A stretch of DNA of 64,000 bases from an uncultured Massilia sp. Its GTDB lineage: Bacteria; Pseudomonadota; Gammaproteobacteria; Burkholderiales; Burkholderiaceae. The stretch is from the NCBI GenBank assembly GCA_946481275.1, contig CAMLMV010000010.1, positions 62,001 to 126,000 on the forward strand, given 5' to 3'. The position numbers were made by a program, and so were the translations under genes. Below the pieces are notes generated by a model, which saw only the letters and a program-made list of their open reading frames with translations, had not been told where the DNA came from and did not search any database. Below are positions 20,348 to 29,519 of this stretch, in pieces. The stretch's first letter is position 1. Every line of letters begins with the position of its first letter.

Positions 20348-21121
20348 TCATGCAACAAGTTCGTGCCATTCCGATGCATGCCGTACAACACCCATACGAC
20401 CCGCGTTGGGCAGGGGCGGCCGCACGCCGGTCCGGCCGCCGACATCGATATCCGGATGGTGCGTATGGCAGAAGAAGTTCAGCAGCGGGTGCTGCGCGGC
20501 CGTCCAGCGTTCCTCGATCGTCGTGATGTCGAACGCCATGATCCGGTGCGGGATATTGCCCACGTGGCGCAGCGGGACGAAGCCCAGTTCCGGGAACACG
20601 TCGACGAAGGTCAGCTGTTCGTACTGGCGGTCGATCGGCGCGCGGCCCGTCGCCAGTGCCCAGTGGATGCCGTTCTGCTGGCAATACATGACGCCGGCCT
20701 TCAGCAGCGCGGTCTTGACCATGCGGCCGATGCGGCCGTTGTCCACGCCCAGGCGGCTCATCTCGGCCAAGGGCTGTCCACGCAGCCAGTCGGGCAGCTC
20801 GACGGACTCCTCGACATGCAACGGCTCGTGCAGGTTCGTCTGCATGCGGGCCGTGCCCAGCGGGGCGCCGTCCAGCTTGGATTCGGCGAGGAAAACGATT
20901 GCGTCGTCGCCGTAGTCAGAAATTTCGGGACGGACGAGCTCCCGTGCGAAGTCGGGGACGTGACGTGCATAGGCCGCGTGACGCACCCGGACGGCCTTCC
21001 AGAGGTCGGCCTCATTGTCCACGCGGCGGATGGTAAAGGGCAGGCGTTCGGTCGGCTTGCCCGCGAACCCGGCGGGGGCTGTCATGACGGGGCGAAGAAC
21101 GCCGGGGTGGCGCATTTCCAT
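20348..21121 (-). CDS. FeeM-like N-acyl amino acid synthase domain protein
   Basis: A 257-residue protein with a GNAT-type fold related to N-acyl amino acid synthases (FeeM) and distantly to autoinducer synthases. Seen motifs are FTIRRVDNEADLWKAVRVRHAAY near 30 and LAEMSRLGVD near 140, both typical of this group. Such enzymes join a fatty acyl chain from acyl-ACP to an amino acid; the substrate here is unknown. AGGAG precedes the ATG by 5 bases. It stands alone, with an AT-rich 130-base promoter region upstream (21122-21253). Confidence 0.65.
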   Translation of the reverse strand: MEMRHPGVLRPVMTAPAGFAGKPTERLPFTIRRVDNEADLWKAVRVRHAAYARHVPDFARELVRPEISDYGDDAIVFLAESKLDGAPLGTARMQTNLHEPLHVEESVELPDWLRGQPLAEMSRLGVDNGRIGRMVKTALLKAGVMYCQQNGIHWALATGRAPIDRQYEQLTFVDVFPELGFVPLRHVGNIPHRIMAFDITTIEERWTAAQHPLLNFFCHTHHPDIDVGGRTGVRPPLPNAGRMGVVRHASEWHELVA

Positions 21122-21253
21122 GTTGACTCCTGTGTTGAACTTCAGAAACGTATCGTGCTTTGAACTTTATCAACGTTCCAGGGGTTAACAATTTGTCGAA
21201 AAAGCGTGTCTTTTGCCCCTATTTCAATTTTCAATAAATCATGATCAATTTCA

Positions 21254-22105
21254 TTAGTCTTTCACCAACATTCTTGCCATGCCGCTAACGCGGATGGAAC
21301 TGCCCTTTTCCGCACCGATTTCGGCATGCAACAACGACCGCATGCCCATGTCTTCGCCCTGCACGACGTCGATGGCGCCGCCGTGCGGCCAGCCGAGATC
21401 GCGTAGATACCCGGCAAGTGCGGCCGTCCCCGCGCCCGTCGCCGGGTCCTCGTAGACGCCGCCGATGGCGAACGGATTACGGGTGTGGAAGCGCCGCGGA
21501 TTTTCAACCCAGGCCAGCACGATCGTCGTCAGGCCATGCTTCGCCATCAGCGCGCGGCCCGCCTCCAGGTCGTAGCGCATGGCGGCCAGCAGGTCGCGGC
21601 TGGCCAGCGCCAGCACCAGGTGGTTCGCGCCCGCGTGGGCCAGGGCGGGCGGGATGCGCGGGTCGACGTCCGCATCGTGGTAACCGAACAACATCAACGC
21701 GTCCGCGACGAGTTCCGGCGCGGCCGGCCGGCTCCACGTCGGCGGCGATTGCAGCGCGGCGGCCACGCGGTCACCCTCATGTCGTCCTTCGACCGTGATG
21801 TCGGCATCGTTCAGCGCCAGCGCGTACACGCCGTCGCCGTCGCGCCGGGCCAGTGCGGCGCCGAGCGCGATCGTCGCGTGGCCGCAGAACGGCACTTCGG
21901 ACGCCGGCGAGAAGTAGCGCACGCGCCAGCCTTCTCCTTGCGGCGCCGCGAACGCCGTCTCCGAGTAGCCGACGGCGTGGGCCAGGCGCTGCATCTCGTC
22001 GGCCGGCGGCAGCGACGCTCCGATCCAGACGCCGGCCGGATTGCCGCCGGCATCTCCATCGGAAAATGCGGCGATGCGAAGGATGTGCGAAGTCGTGATG
22101 GTCAT
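21254..22105 (-). CDS. PhzF-family isomerase/epimerase
   Basis: A 283-residue PhzF-type protein of the diaminopimelate-epimerase fold. Both halves are visible: FSDGDAGGNPAGVW and GYSETAF (the conserved catalytic Glu) near the N-terminus, FCGHATIALGAAL in the middle, and DPATGAGTAALAGYL in the second half. PhzF itself acts in phenazine synthesis, but most homologues act on unidentified small molecules, and no other phenazine gene is present. AAGGAG precedes the start. It lies 25 bases downstream of the LysR gene on the same strand and may share its transcript. Confidence 0.88.
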   Translation of the reverse strand: MTITTSHILRIAAFSDGDAGGNPAGVWIGASLPPADEMQRLAHAVGYSETAFAAPQGEGWRVRYFSPASEVPFCGHATIALGAALARRDGDGVYALALNDADITVEGRHEGDRVAAALQSPPTWSRPAAPELVADALMLFGYHDADVDPRIPPALAHAGANHLVLALASRDLLAAMRYDLEAGRALMAKHGLTTIVLAWVENPRRFHTRNPFAIGGVYEDPATGAGTAALAGYLRDLGWPHGGAIDVVQGEDMGMRSLLHAEIGAEKGSSIRVSGMARMLVKD

Positions 22106-22130
22106 GCAATCTCCTTGTCGGAATGGATTG

Positions 22131-23027
22131 TCAGGGTTCGAGCACGCCGGCCAGGCGGTCGGCCAGGAAGTCGACGAGCGCTTTTACACGCGGCGCCAGT
22201 GCGCCCTGTTTATAGAACACGGCCCACACGGGCTGGGTCCACGGCAACGCCGCATCTTCCAGCACGGGCACGAGGCGGCCCGCGGCGACGTCGGCGCGCG
22301 TAAGGAAGTCGGACAGGCTGACGATGCCCGCACCCTGCAACGCCAGGTGGCGGACGGTCTCGCCGCTGGTGGCCGTCACGTGCGGCGCGATGCGCCAGCC
22401 TTCTTCCGTGCCGGCACGGAGCGGCCACGTGTTCAGTGACGCGGGCGCGACGAAGCCGACGAGCCGGTGCCTGGTCAGGTCTTCCACGTGCCGCGGCGTG
22501 CCGTGGCGCTCGAGGTAGCCGGGTGCGGCCAGTACGCGGATGCGGCTGCGGCCCAGGCGGCGGGCATTCAGCGTGGAGTCGGCCAGGTTCCCGATGCGGA
22601 TCGCGACGTCGGCCTTCTCTTCGATCAGGTCGACGACGGTCTCGCCGCTCGTGAGTTCCACCTGCACCTGCGGGTAAGCGTCGAAAAAGTCCGCCAGCTG
22701 CGGCGCGATCAGGTGGTCCAGCGTCGGCGTGGCGGCGTTTACGCGCACGAGGCCCGCGGGTTGCGTACGCGCGAGGGCGGCCTGCGATTCCGTCTCTTCG
22801 AGGTCGGCGAGGATGCGGCGCGCGCGCGCCAGCAGCCAGCTGCCTTCCTCGGTGAGGTCCAGGCGGCGCGTCGTGCGGTGGATGAGGGTCATGCCGAGCT
22901 GCTGCTCCAGGCGCGAGATGGTGCGCGACACGCCGGACGGCGTCTGCCCCAGCTGCTGCGCAGCGTTGGAAAACGAACCCGTGTCGATCACGGCGGCGAA
23001 TGCGATCAACGCGCCCACGTCCAGCAT
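22131..23027 (-). CDS. LysR-family transcriptional regulator
   Basis: A 298-residue regulator. The N-terminal winged helix shows IDTGSFSNAAQQLGQTPSGVSRTISRLEQQLG, followed by a linker helix and a substrate-binding-like effector domain. The start ATG at 23027 follows GGGAG by 6 bases. It is divergent from an MFS exporter gene 105 bases away, a classic arrangement in which the regulator controls the divergent gene; phzF downstream may be co-expressed. The effector is unknown. Confidence 0.9.
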   Translation of the reverse strand: MLDVGALIAFAAVIDTGSFSNAAQQLGQTPSGVSRTISRLEQQLGMTLIHRTTRRLDLTEEGSWLLARARRILADLEETESQAALARTQPAGLVRVNAATPTLDHLIAPQLADFFDAYPQVQVELTSGETVVDLIEEKADVAIRIGNLADSTLNARRLGRSRIRVLAAPGYLERHGTPRHVEDLTRHRLVGFVAPASLNTWPLRAGTEEGWRIAPHVTATSGETVRHLALQGAGIVSLSDFLTRADVAAGRLVPVLEDAALPWTQPVWAVFYKQGALAPRVKALVDFLADRLAGVLEP

Positions 23028-23131
23028 CTTTGCTCCCAGGTCAAAAGTCTATTGTACGGCCACGGGTTTTTCTTTGCGGGCGGGCCGGCCAGAATGCCCC
23101 ATCCCATCGAGGCATCAACAAGGAGAACACC

Positions 23132-24340
23132 ATGCCACTCGCTTTATGGGCGCTGACACTGAGCGCCTTCGCCATCGGCACGACGGAATTCGTGATCGTC
23201 GGCCTGATCCCCACCATTGCGTCGAGCCTGAATGTGTCCGTGCCGTCCGCCGGCCTGCTCGTGAGCCTGTACGCGCTGGGCGTCGCCATCGGCGCGCCGG
23301 TGCTGACCGCCCTCACCGGCAAGGTGCCACGCAAGACGCTGCTGCTCGGCCTCATGCTGCTGTTCACGGCCGGCAACCTGACCGCGTGGATGGCTCCCGG
23401 CTACGCCGCCCTGATGGCCGCCCGCGTGCTGACAGGCCTCGCGCACGGCGTCTTCTTCTCGATCGGTTCGACGATCGCCACGAGCCTCGTGGCGAAAGAA
23501 AAGGCGGCCAGCGCCATCGCGCTGATGTTCAGCGGCCTGACCGTGGCCCTCGTGACGGGCGTGCCCCTCGGGACCTTCATCGGCCAGCACTTCGGCTGGC
23601 AGATGACGTTCCTGGCCGTCGCGCTGCTGGGCGTGATCGCGTTCGCCGGCATCGCCCTGCTCGTCCCGCGCGGCATCGCCGGCAGCAAGCCGTCGAGCCT
23701 CCTCACGCAGCTGTCCGTGCTGAAGAAACCGCGCCTGCTGCTCGTCTACGCGATGACGACGCTGGGATATGGCGGCTCGTTCATCGCCTTCACGTACCTC
23801 GCGCCGATCCTCGAACAGGTCGCCGGTTTCTCGTCGAACAGCGTGGGCCTCGTGATGCTCGTGTACGGCGTGTCGGTCGCCTTCGGCAATATCTGGGGCG
23901 GCAAGCTGGCGGACCGCAAGGGCCCCGTGCGCGCCCTGCAGATCGTGTTCGCGCTGCTGGCCGGCGTGCTGTTCGTGCTGGACTTCACGGCCGCCAACAA
24001 GATCGCCGTCCTCGTCACCGTGCTGGCCTGGGGCGCCGTCGCCTTCGGCAACGTGCCGGGCCTGCAGGTCTACGTCGTGCAGCGCGCCGAGCGCGACGCC
24101 CCCGGTGCCGTCGATGTGGCGTCGGGCCTGAACATCGCCGCGTTCAACGTGGGCATCGCCATCGGCGCCTGGGGCGGCGGCCTGATCGTCGCGCACCTCG
24201 GCCTGATGCACACGCCGTGGATCGGCGCACTGATCGTCATCGGCGCCCTCGCCCTCACGACCCTGGCGGGCTGGCTGGACCGGCGCGATCCGGCGCCGCA
24301 GCATACCGCCCGCGGCGAACGCGCCGTCGCCATGCACTGA
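23132..24340 (+). CDS. MFS efflux transporter, AraJ/YdhP type
   Basis: A 402-residue 12-helix major facilitator protein opening with [20 protein letters not shown], the hallmark of the DHA1 AraJ/YdhP/SotB drug and sugar efflux subgroup. The motif A equivalent is LTGKVPRK after helix 2, and GGKLADRKG occurs in the second half. The substrate is not predictable. AGGAG precedes the chosen ATG; upstream in-frame sequence overlaps the LysR promoter and is not coding. dkgB follows 17 bases after the stop, so exporter and reductase are likely co-transcribed. Confidence 0.88.
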   Translation: MPLALWALTLSAFAIGTTEFVIVGLIPTIASSLNVSVPSAGLLVSLYALGVAIGAPVLTALTGKVPRKTLLLGLMLLFTAGNLTAWMAPGYAALMAARVLTGLAHGVFFSIGSTIATSLVAKEKAASAIALMFSGLTVALVTGVPLGTFIGQHFGWQMTFLAVALLGVIAFAGIALLVPRGIAGSKPSSLLTQLSVLKKPRLLLVYAMTTLGYGGSFIAFTYLAPILEQVAGFSSNSVGLVMLVYGVSVAFGNIWGGKLADRKGPVRALQIVFALLAGVLFVLDFTAANKIAVLVTVLAWGAVAFGNVPGLQVYVVQRAERDAPGAVDVASGLNIAAFNVGIAIGAWGGGLIVAHLGLMHTPWIGALIVIGALALTTLAGWLDRRDPAPQHTARGERAVAMH

Positions 24341-24356
24341 ATTAAAAGGAGAAACC

Positions 24357-25163
24357 ATGCATACCAATATCCCGCAACTGGGCCTCGGCACGTTCCGCCT
24401 GAAGGAACGGCAGGCCATCGATTCCGTTGCCACCGGCCTGGAACTGGGCTACCGCCACATCGACACGGCGCAGATCTACGGCAACGAGGCCGAGGTCGGC
24501 CAGGCGCTCTCCGCATCCGGCGTGGCGCGCGCCGACGTCTTCGTCACCACCAAGATCTGGACCGAGAACCTGGCCGCGCGCCGCCTGCGCGCCAGCCTCG
24601 AAGAAAGCTTGACCAAACTGCGCACGGACTACGTCGACCTCACGCTGGTCCACTGGCCGTCGCCGGGCGCCGCGGTCTCCGTGGCGGAATCGATGGAAGC
24701 ACTGCTGGCCGCGCGCGAGGCAGGCCTGACGCGGGCCATCGGCGTGTCGAACTTCCCGATCGCGCTGCTCCGCGACGCCATCGCCGCCGTGGGCGCGGAC
24801 AACATCGCGACGAACCAGGTCGAGCTGCATCCGTTCCTGCAGAACCGGCTGCTTGCCGCCTTCATGATCGATGCCGGCATCCACCTGACCGCGTACATGC
24901 CGCTCGCCTACGGCAAGGTGATGGACGATGCCGCCATCGCCCGCATCGCGCAGGCGCACGGCGCGACGCCGGCCCAGGTGGCGCTGGCGTGGGCGATGGC
25001 GAAGGGCTATGCCGTGATCCCGTCGTCGACGCGGCGCGCGAACCTGGAGAGCAACCTGCGGGCGCGCGACCTGATCCTGTCGCAGCAGGATCTCGCCGCC
25101 ATCGATGCGCTGGACCGGGGGGAGCGTCTCGTCAGCCCCGACTTCGCGCCGCAGTGGGACTGA
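24357..25163 (+). CDS. dkgB: 2,5-diketo-D-gluconate reductase B (aldo/keto reductase)
   Basis: A 268-residue NADPH-dependent aldo/keto reductase. The catalytic tetrad is present: Asp and Tyr in DTAQIYGNE, Lys in TTKIW and His in LVHWPS. The nucleotide-binding segment [14 protein letters not shown] near the C-terminus matches E. coli DkgB closely, as does the end [11 protein letters not shown]. DkgB reduces 2,5-diketo-gluconate and also methylglyoxal and other aldehydes. It shares the divergent LysR-MFS locus, which suggests an aldehyde or sugar stress function. Confidence 0.92.
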   Translation: MHTNIPQLGLGTFRLKERQAIDSVATGLELGYRHIDTAQIYGNEAEVGQALSASGVARADVFVTTKIWTENLAARRLRASLEESLTKLRTDYVDLTLVHWPSPGAAVSVAESMEALLAAREAGLTRAIGVSNFPIALLRDAIAAVGADNIATNQVELHPFLQNRLLAAFMIDAGIHLTAYMPLAYGKVMDDAAIARIAQAHGATPAQVALAWAMAKGYAVIPSSTRRANLESNLRARDLILSQQDLAAIDALDRGERLVSPDFAPQWD

Positions 25164-25169
25164 CGGTGC

Positions 25170-25877
25170 TTATTTATCCAGGTCTTTATAGTGGCGGAAG
25201 ATCCCTTCCTCGTTGAAGGGAATCCGCCGCGCCGACTTCAGATAGGCCGCGATGCGCGGCCGCGCGGCCACCCGGTCGTGCAGGGCCGTCAGCAGCGGGT
25301 AACCCGCATCGATCCGGGCCAGCGCCTTCGGGAAGGCGTAGCGCAGGCCCGCGACGAGCTGGAACAGCGACAGGTCCGCGTACGTGACCGTGTCGCCCAG
25401 CAGGTAGTCCTTGGGCTCGGGCCGGGCCAGGAGGTTCTCGAACCAGTCGAAGAATTTCGGGATGCGCGTGTCGATGAAATCGGCCGACCGGCGCTTCGCT
25501 TCCGGGCGCTGGTCCTCGAAATACAGCGACGTCGCGATCGGGTGATGCGTGTCGTGCGTCTCGGCGACCAGGTCGGCAATGGTCAGCTGGATCTGGTTCA
25601 CCCAATATTTACCTTGCACATCCTGCGGCGCCAGGCCATGGCGCTCGCCCAGGAACATGAGGATGTTGGCGGTCTGGCCCACCGTCACATCGCCCGCCTT
25701 CAGGAACGGCGGCGCGAACGACGGGTGGTCGGCGCCGTCCATCGCCGCGATCATGCGCGCCATGCCGCCCGGCTCGCGCGCCACGTCCACGTATTGCACC
25801 CCTGCTTCTTCCAGCGCCAGGCGCACGAATTCGCCGCGGCCCTGGATGCTCGGCCAATAAAAAAGTTCATACCCCAT
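25170..25877 (-). CDS. Glutathione S-transferase family protein
   Basis: A 235-residue cytosolic glutathione transferase. The N-terminal thioredoxin-like domain starts YELFYWPSIQGRGEFVRLALEEAG, with Tyr near residue 7 as probable catalytic residue, and VGQTANILMFLGE gives the glutathione-binding Gln-Thr turn (usually Gln-Ser). The C-terminal helical domain has VTYADLSLFQLVAGLRYAFP with the conserved Asp. The ATG at 25877 follows GAGGAG by 8 bases; an upstream TTG at 25910 is less likely. It converges on dkgB with a 6-base gap. Confidence 0.9.
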   Translation of the reverse strand: MGYELFYWPSIQGRGEFVRLALEEAGVQYVDVAREPGGMARMIAAMDGADHPSFAPPFLKAGDVTVGQTANILMFLGERHGLAPQDVQGKYWVNQIQLTIADLVAETHDTHHPIATSLYFEDQRPEAKRRSADFIDTRIPKFFDWFENLLARPEPKDYLLGDTVTYADLSLFQLVAGLRYAFPKALARIDAGYPLLTALHDRVAARPRIAAYLKSARRIPFNEEGIFRHYKDLDK

Positions 25878-26057
25878 GCCACGCTCCTCAACTTGTTCGG
25901 TCTGACTCAATTATCGAGCAGGATTTTGATGTTCGGCGCGGCAATCGTGCTAGTCTTGCGTCTGGCGCTTGCCTGACAAAAAATCAACAAAAATGAGAGA
26001 CATGAAAACGGAAAATCATAATAGAGGGATGGGGTGTTGGTGGTTACGATCTTGATC

Positions 26058-26084
26058 TGCTGAACGATTCACTGCCGTTCAGCA
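26058..26084 (+). promoter_or_regulatory. Perfect 9-bp inverted repeat in the ybjX leader
   Basis: TGCTGAACG (26058-26066) and CGTTCAGCA (26076-26084) enclose a 9-base spacer, 45 bases upstream of the VirK/YbjX start. It could be an operator or a leader hairpin; no T-run follows, so termination is unlikely. The rest of 25878-26129 is AT-richer promoter DNA shared with the divergent GST gene. Confidence 0.4.
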
Positions 26085-26129
26085 ACGCACGAAGACGAAT
26101 CCACCGATAACGATTGCCCGGAGCGCATC

Positions 26130-27086
26130 ATGATTTTCGCTCACCTGACCAAACACTGGATGGCCCGGCGCCGCCAGTACAGCCTGTCGTCGTGGGTGCT
26201 GTGCATCGCGCGCAGCCTGCGCGTGCTGGCCTATTACCGCGACCACCGCGCGCTGTGCCAGCTCGGCGTCTACCGCAACCACGTCGCGAAAGACGCCAGC
26301 GACGACCTGTTCCATCACCTCAGCCACCGCGACTACCTCATCAAGGGCCTGAGCCCGCGCCAGCGTGTGCAGGCCGTACTGAGCCACTACCGGTTCGAGG
26401 AAACGACGTTCAACGACGGCTACCTGGACGCCGTCTACGGCCAGCGCAGCCTGCCCCTGTGGCAGCACGAGGCCGAGGGCAGCACCTTCATGATCCAGCT
26501 CGAGATGGCCTCGCGCAGCAATGCCGAAGGCGACCTCACCGTCGCCCTCATCGCGGACGGCAAATGCCTGCACCGCCTGTCCTTCAGCTGGCTCGAAGGC
26601 GACATGGCCGGCGTCGACATGCCCGTCGTCCCGTTCATCGCGCGCAACCAGGGCCGCTGGATCGATTCCGGCGCCGCGTTCGAAGCGTTCGAGCGCGTCT
26701 TTCCGAACAACTCGCCCAGCTTCTTCTGCTTCGCGGCCATGCAGGGCATCGCGCTGGCACTCGGCATGGACAAGGTCGTCGCGATCCGCAGCGAAGCGCA
26801 CATCGCCTACGATCCCGATCCGGAAAAACATTTCGCCAACGCGTATGACGGCTTCTGGAAGATCCTCGGCGGCGAGGAGATGCCGGGTCGCGACGGCTAT
26901 CTGATCCCCCTGCCCTTCTACGTGAAGCCGCTCTCCGACATGCCGTCCAAGCACCGCAAGCGGGCGGCGCTGCGGCGCGAGCACTGGCGCCTGATCGGCG
27001 ACACGTCGCGCGCCGTCATCCAGCGCCATCTGCTGCATGCGCGCGCGCACGTGGCGCATCCGGCGGCGGTGCCCGAGCCGGCCTGA
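26130..27086 (+). CDS. VirK/YbjX (DUF535) family protein
   Basis: A 318-residue protein of the VirK/YbjX family. Conserved pieces include the HHLSHRDYLIKGLSPRQRVQAVLSHY region near 65-95, GEGS-like EAEGSTFMIQLE, and the YDPDPEKHFANAYDGFWK segment near 230-245 followed by PLP. There is no signal peptide. Enteric members affect membrane-peptide resistance and virulence, but no activity has been defined. It is a single gene with its own leader, divergent from GST. Confidence 0.85.
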   Translation: MIFAHLTKHWMARRRQYSLSSWVLCIARSLRVLAYYRDHRALCQLGVYRNHVAKDASDDLFHHLSHRDYLIKGLSPRQRVQAVLSHYRFEETTFNDGYLDAVYGQRSLPLWQHEAEGSTFMIQLEMASRSNAEGDLTVALIADGKCLHRLSFSWLEGDMAGVDMPVVPFIARNQGRWIDSGAAFEAFERVFPNNSPSFFCFAAMQGIALALGMDKVVAIRSEAHIAYDPDPEKHFANAYDGFWKILGGEEMPGRDGYLIPLPFYVKPLSDMPSKHRKRAALRREHWRLIGDTSRAVIQRHLLHARAHVAHPAAVPEPA

Positions 27087-27144
27087 AAGCCCGCCGGCCT
27101 GGTCCGCGTGCGCAGGCGGGGCGCATGCGGAACCATCTGCTTTA

Positions 27145-27187
27145 CAACATGTCTATTGACAGACGCACCATGTTGGGGCGCGTCTGT
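27145..27187 (+). promoter_or_regulatory. Two interleaved inverted repeats before the riboswitch
   Basis: CAACATG (27145-27151) pairs with CATGTTG (27169-27175), and ACAGACGC (27159-27166) pairs with GCGTCTGT (27180-27187). Their order A-B-A'-B' is that of an H-type pseudoknot if transcribed, or of two overlapping operators if not. A -10-like TACACT at 27190-27195 follows, directly before the TPP aptamer, so operators are the likelier reading. Confidence 0.35.
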
Positions 27188-27200
27188 GCTACACTCGCGC

Positions 27201-27277
27201 CTTCGCTAGGGGTCCTGGGAGTTCGCTTCCCGGGTGAGAGATACCCTTCGTACCTGATCTGGATAATGCCAGCGAAG
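27201..27277 (+). promoter_or_regulatory. TPP (THI-element) riboswitch
   Basis: Thiamine pyrophosphate aptamer. Stem P1 is formed by CTTCGCT at 27201-27207 and AGCGAAG at 27271-27277. The highly conserved blocks GTGAGAGATACCC (near 27234) and ACCTGATCTGGATAATGCC (27252-27270) are present in correct order. It lies 102 bases upstream of a TonB-dependent receptor gene. The expression platform (27278-27379) has no clear terminator with a T-run, so control may be at translation initiation. Confidence 0.93.
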
Positions 27278-27379
27278 GAAAGCGCAACGCAGTTCCCATC
27301 CTTGTTTGCCCTTCTCCCCGTTGGCTCCGGCTTTTAAGAAAAAGCAGCGTGCCCCGCGGCGCGCGAAAACGAGCAAACC

Positions 27380-29512
27380 ATGAACCGTCATTTGAAGTAC
27401 ACCGCAGTCGCGTACGCCATCGCGCAAGCATTCGTTGCGAACGCGTATGCACAGGACACCACCCACCCCGTCGCCGAAGTCGTCGTGACGGGCAACCGCT
27501 TCATCGCCGTCGACCGCGCCAGCGTCGGCGGCTTCGGCGAGGCGTCGCTGTTCGACACCCCGGCCTCCATCACGGCCATCGGCCGCACGCAGATGCAGGA
27601 CCTGTCGATCCGTTCGGCGACCGAGGCGATGCGCTTCGACGCGTCCGTCGCCGACGCCTACAACGCCGTCGGCTATGCCGAGCAGTTCTCGATCCGCGGC
27701 TTCGCCCTCGACAACAACTACAGCTACCGCAAGGACGGGTTCGCGATCCCGGGCGACACGCAGATCCCGCTGGAGAACAAGGAACGCATCGAAGTGCTGA
27801 AAGGCCTCGCGGGCCTGACGGCCGGCATCGCCACGCCGGGCGGCATCGTCAACTACGTGACCAAGCGCCCGACGAATGCGCCGCTGCGCTCCGCGACCGT
27901 GGAAGTGTCCGAGCGCGGCACGCTGTACGGCACCGTCGATCTCGGCGGCCGCTTCGAGGACCGCCGCTTCGGCTACCGCATCAACGCGGCCGCCGCCGAC
28001 CTGCATCCGTACGTGCGCGGCGCGAATGGCGACCGCCAGTTCGTGTCCGCCGCCTTCGACTGGCAGATCACCCCTGACGCGCTGCTGCAGCTGGACATGG
28101 ACTACCAGCGCAAGGCCCAGATCACGGCGCCCGGCTTCCAGCTGATCCAGAACACGACCTTGCCGACCGGCGTGTCGGCCAAGATGCTGCTGAACGACCA
28201 GCCGTGGACGCGCCCCGTCACGACGAAGGACAGCAACCTGGGCCTGCGCTTCGAATACAAGCTCGCACCGGACTGGCTCGCGACGGTCTCCGGCAACAAG
28301 CACTGGTTCAAGCGCGACGACTTCACGGCATTCCCGTACGGCTGCAGCAACGAGGGTGAGGGCTACTACCCGGGCTACTGCGCCAACGGCGATTACGACG
28401 TCTACGATTACCAGAGCACGGGCGAGCGCAAGTCGCCGTGGGGCGTGCAGGCGCAGGTGCAGGGCAAGTTCGCGACCGGTGCGATCCGCCACGCGCTCAC
28501 CGTCGGCGCGTCGTATTCGGAGCGCCACGACAGCTTCGGCGACTACGTGTACGACTACGTCGGCTACAGCAATATCTGGAATCCGCTCGTGACGCCGCAC
28601 GTCGCCGCGGACCGCGTGACGGGCCCCGTGTTCGAGCGCCGCAGCGACGACGAACGCGCCGTGTTCGCACAGGACATCATGCGCCTGACCGACCAGCTGA
28701 CGTTGCATGCGGGTCTGCGCCATGTGCAGATCAAGCGCAGCGAATACGTGGAAGACATCAACGGCTACGTGCACGGCGACGACTCGTTCCTGCTGCCGAG
28801 CGTCGCCCTCGTGTTCAGCCCAGCGCGCGACTGGAACGTGTACGGCGCCGTCAGCCACGGCCTGCAGCACGGCGGCATCGCGCCGATGCAGACGACGAAC
28901 GAGAACCAGGTGCTGGCGCCGCAGCGTTCGCACCAGGTCGAGATCGGCGCCAAGGCCGCGCTGGACAACGGCATCAACCTGTCCGCCGCGCTGTTCCAGA
29001 TCCGCCAGGGCCTGGAATACACGGACGCGCACAACACGTTCGTCCGCAACGGCAAGGAGACGCACCGCGGCATCGAGCTGACGGCCCAGGGCCGCGCGAC
29101 GCCGGCGCTGGACTGGAGCGTGTCGCTGATGGCGTTGAACACGCGCCAGGAAGGCACGGGCCAGGCGAGCATCGACGGCAAGCGCGTGACGGACGTCCCC
29201 GCGTTCAAGTCGACGGCATGGGTGCAGTACGCCGTCGCGGCGATCCCGGGCCTGAAGCTGGACGGCACGTGGCAGTACTCGGGCAAGAAGGCATTCGACG
29301 TCGAGAACACCGTGTTCGTGCCGGACTATCACGTGTTCGGCGTGGGCGCGTCGTACGGCCTGAAATGGGGCACGACCAACGTCACGCTGCGTGCACGCGC
29401 GGAAAACCTGTTCGACAAGTTCTACTGGCGCGACGTGACGCCGGCGCTGGGCGGCTACCTGCTGCCGGGCGCACCGCGCACGTTCCGGGCGTCGGCGCAG
29501 TTCGACTTCTGA
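27380..29512 (+). CDS. TonB-dependent outer-membrane receptor under TPP control
   Basis: A 710-residue outer-membrane receptor. It has a signal peptide ending at AYAQ, a TonB-box-like stretch (AEVVVTGNRF) near the mature N-terminus, a plug domain (about 50-160; the segment KERIEVLKGLAGLTAG is typical) and a 22-strand barrel ending in Phe (AQFDF). Sequence resembles siderophore receptors, but the gene is preceded by a TPP riboswitch, so thiamine or a thiamine precursor is the more likely ligand. It converges with the kinase-pnuC operon, with 7 bases between stop codons. Confidence 0.9.
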   Translation: MNRHLKYTAVAYAIAQAFVANAYAQDTTHPVAEVVVTGNRFIAVDRASVGGFGEASLFDTPASITAIGRTQMQDLSIRSATEAMRFDASVADAYNAVGYAEQFSIRGFALDNNYSYRKDGFAIPGDTQIPLENKERIEVLKGLAGLTAGIATPGGIVNYVTKRPTNAPLRSATVEVSERGTLYGTVDLGGRFEDRRFGYRINAAAADLHPYVRGANGDRQFVSAAFDWQITPDALLQLDMDYQRKAQITAPGFQLIQNTTLPTGVSAKMLLNDQPWTRPVTTKDSNLGLRFEYKLAPDWLATVSGNKHWFKRDDFTAFPYGCSNEGEGYYPGYCANGDYDVYDYQSTGERKSPWGVQAQVQGKFATGAIRHALTVGASYSERHDSFGDYVYDYVGYSNIWNPLVTPHVAADRVTGPVFERRSDDERAVFAQDIMRLTDQLTLHAGLRHVQIKRSEYVEDINGYVHGDDSFLLPSVALVFSPARDWNVYGAVSHGLQHGGIAPMQTTNENQVLAPQRSHQVEIGAKAALDNGINLSAALFQIRQGLEYTDAHNTFVRNGKETHRGIELTAQGRATPALDWSVSLMALNTRQEGTGQASIDGKRVTDVPAFKSTAWVQYAVAAIPGLKLDGTWQYSGKKAFDVENTVFVPDYHVFGVGASYGLKWGTTNVTLRARAENLFDKFYWRDVTPALGGYLLPGAPRTFRASAQFDF

Positions 29513-29519
29513 GCGTAAT

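Noticed and set aside
27156..27195. TTGACA at 27156 as -35 of the receptor promoter with TACACT as -10
   Set aside because: The spacing is 28 bases, far from the usual 16-18, so they cannot form one sigma-70 promoter.
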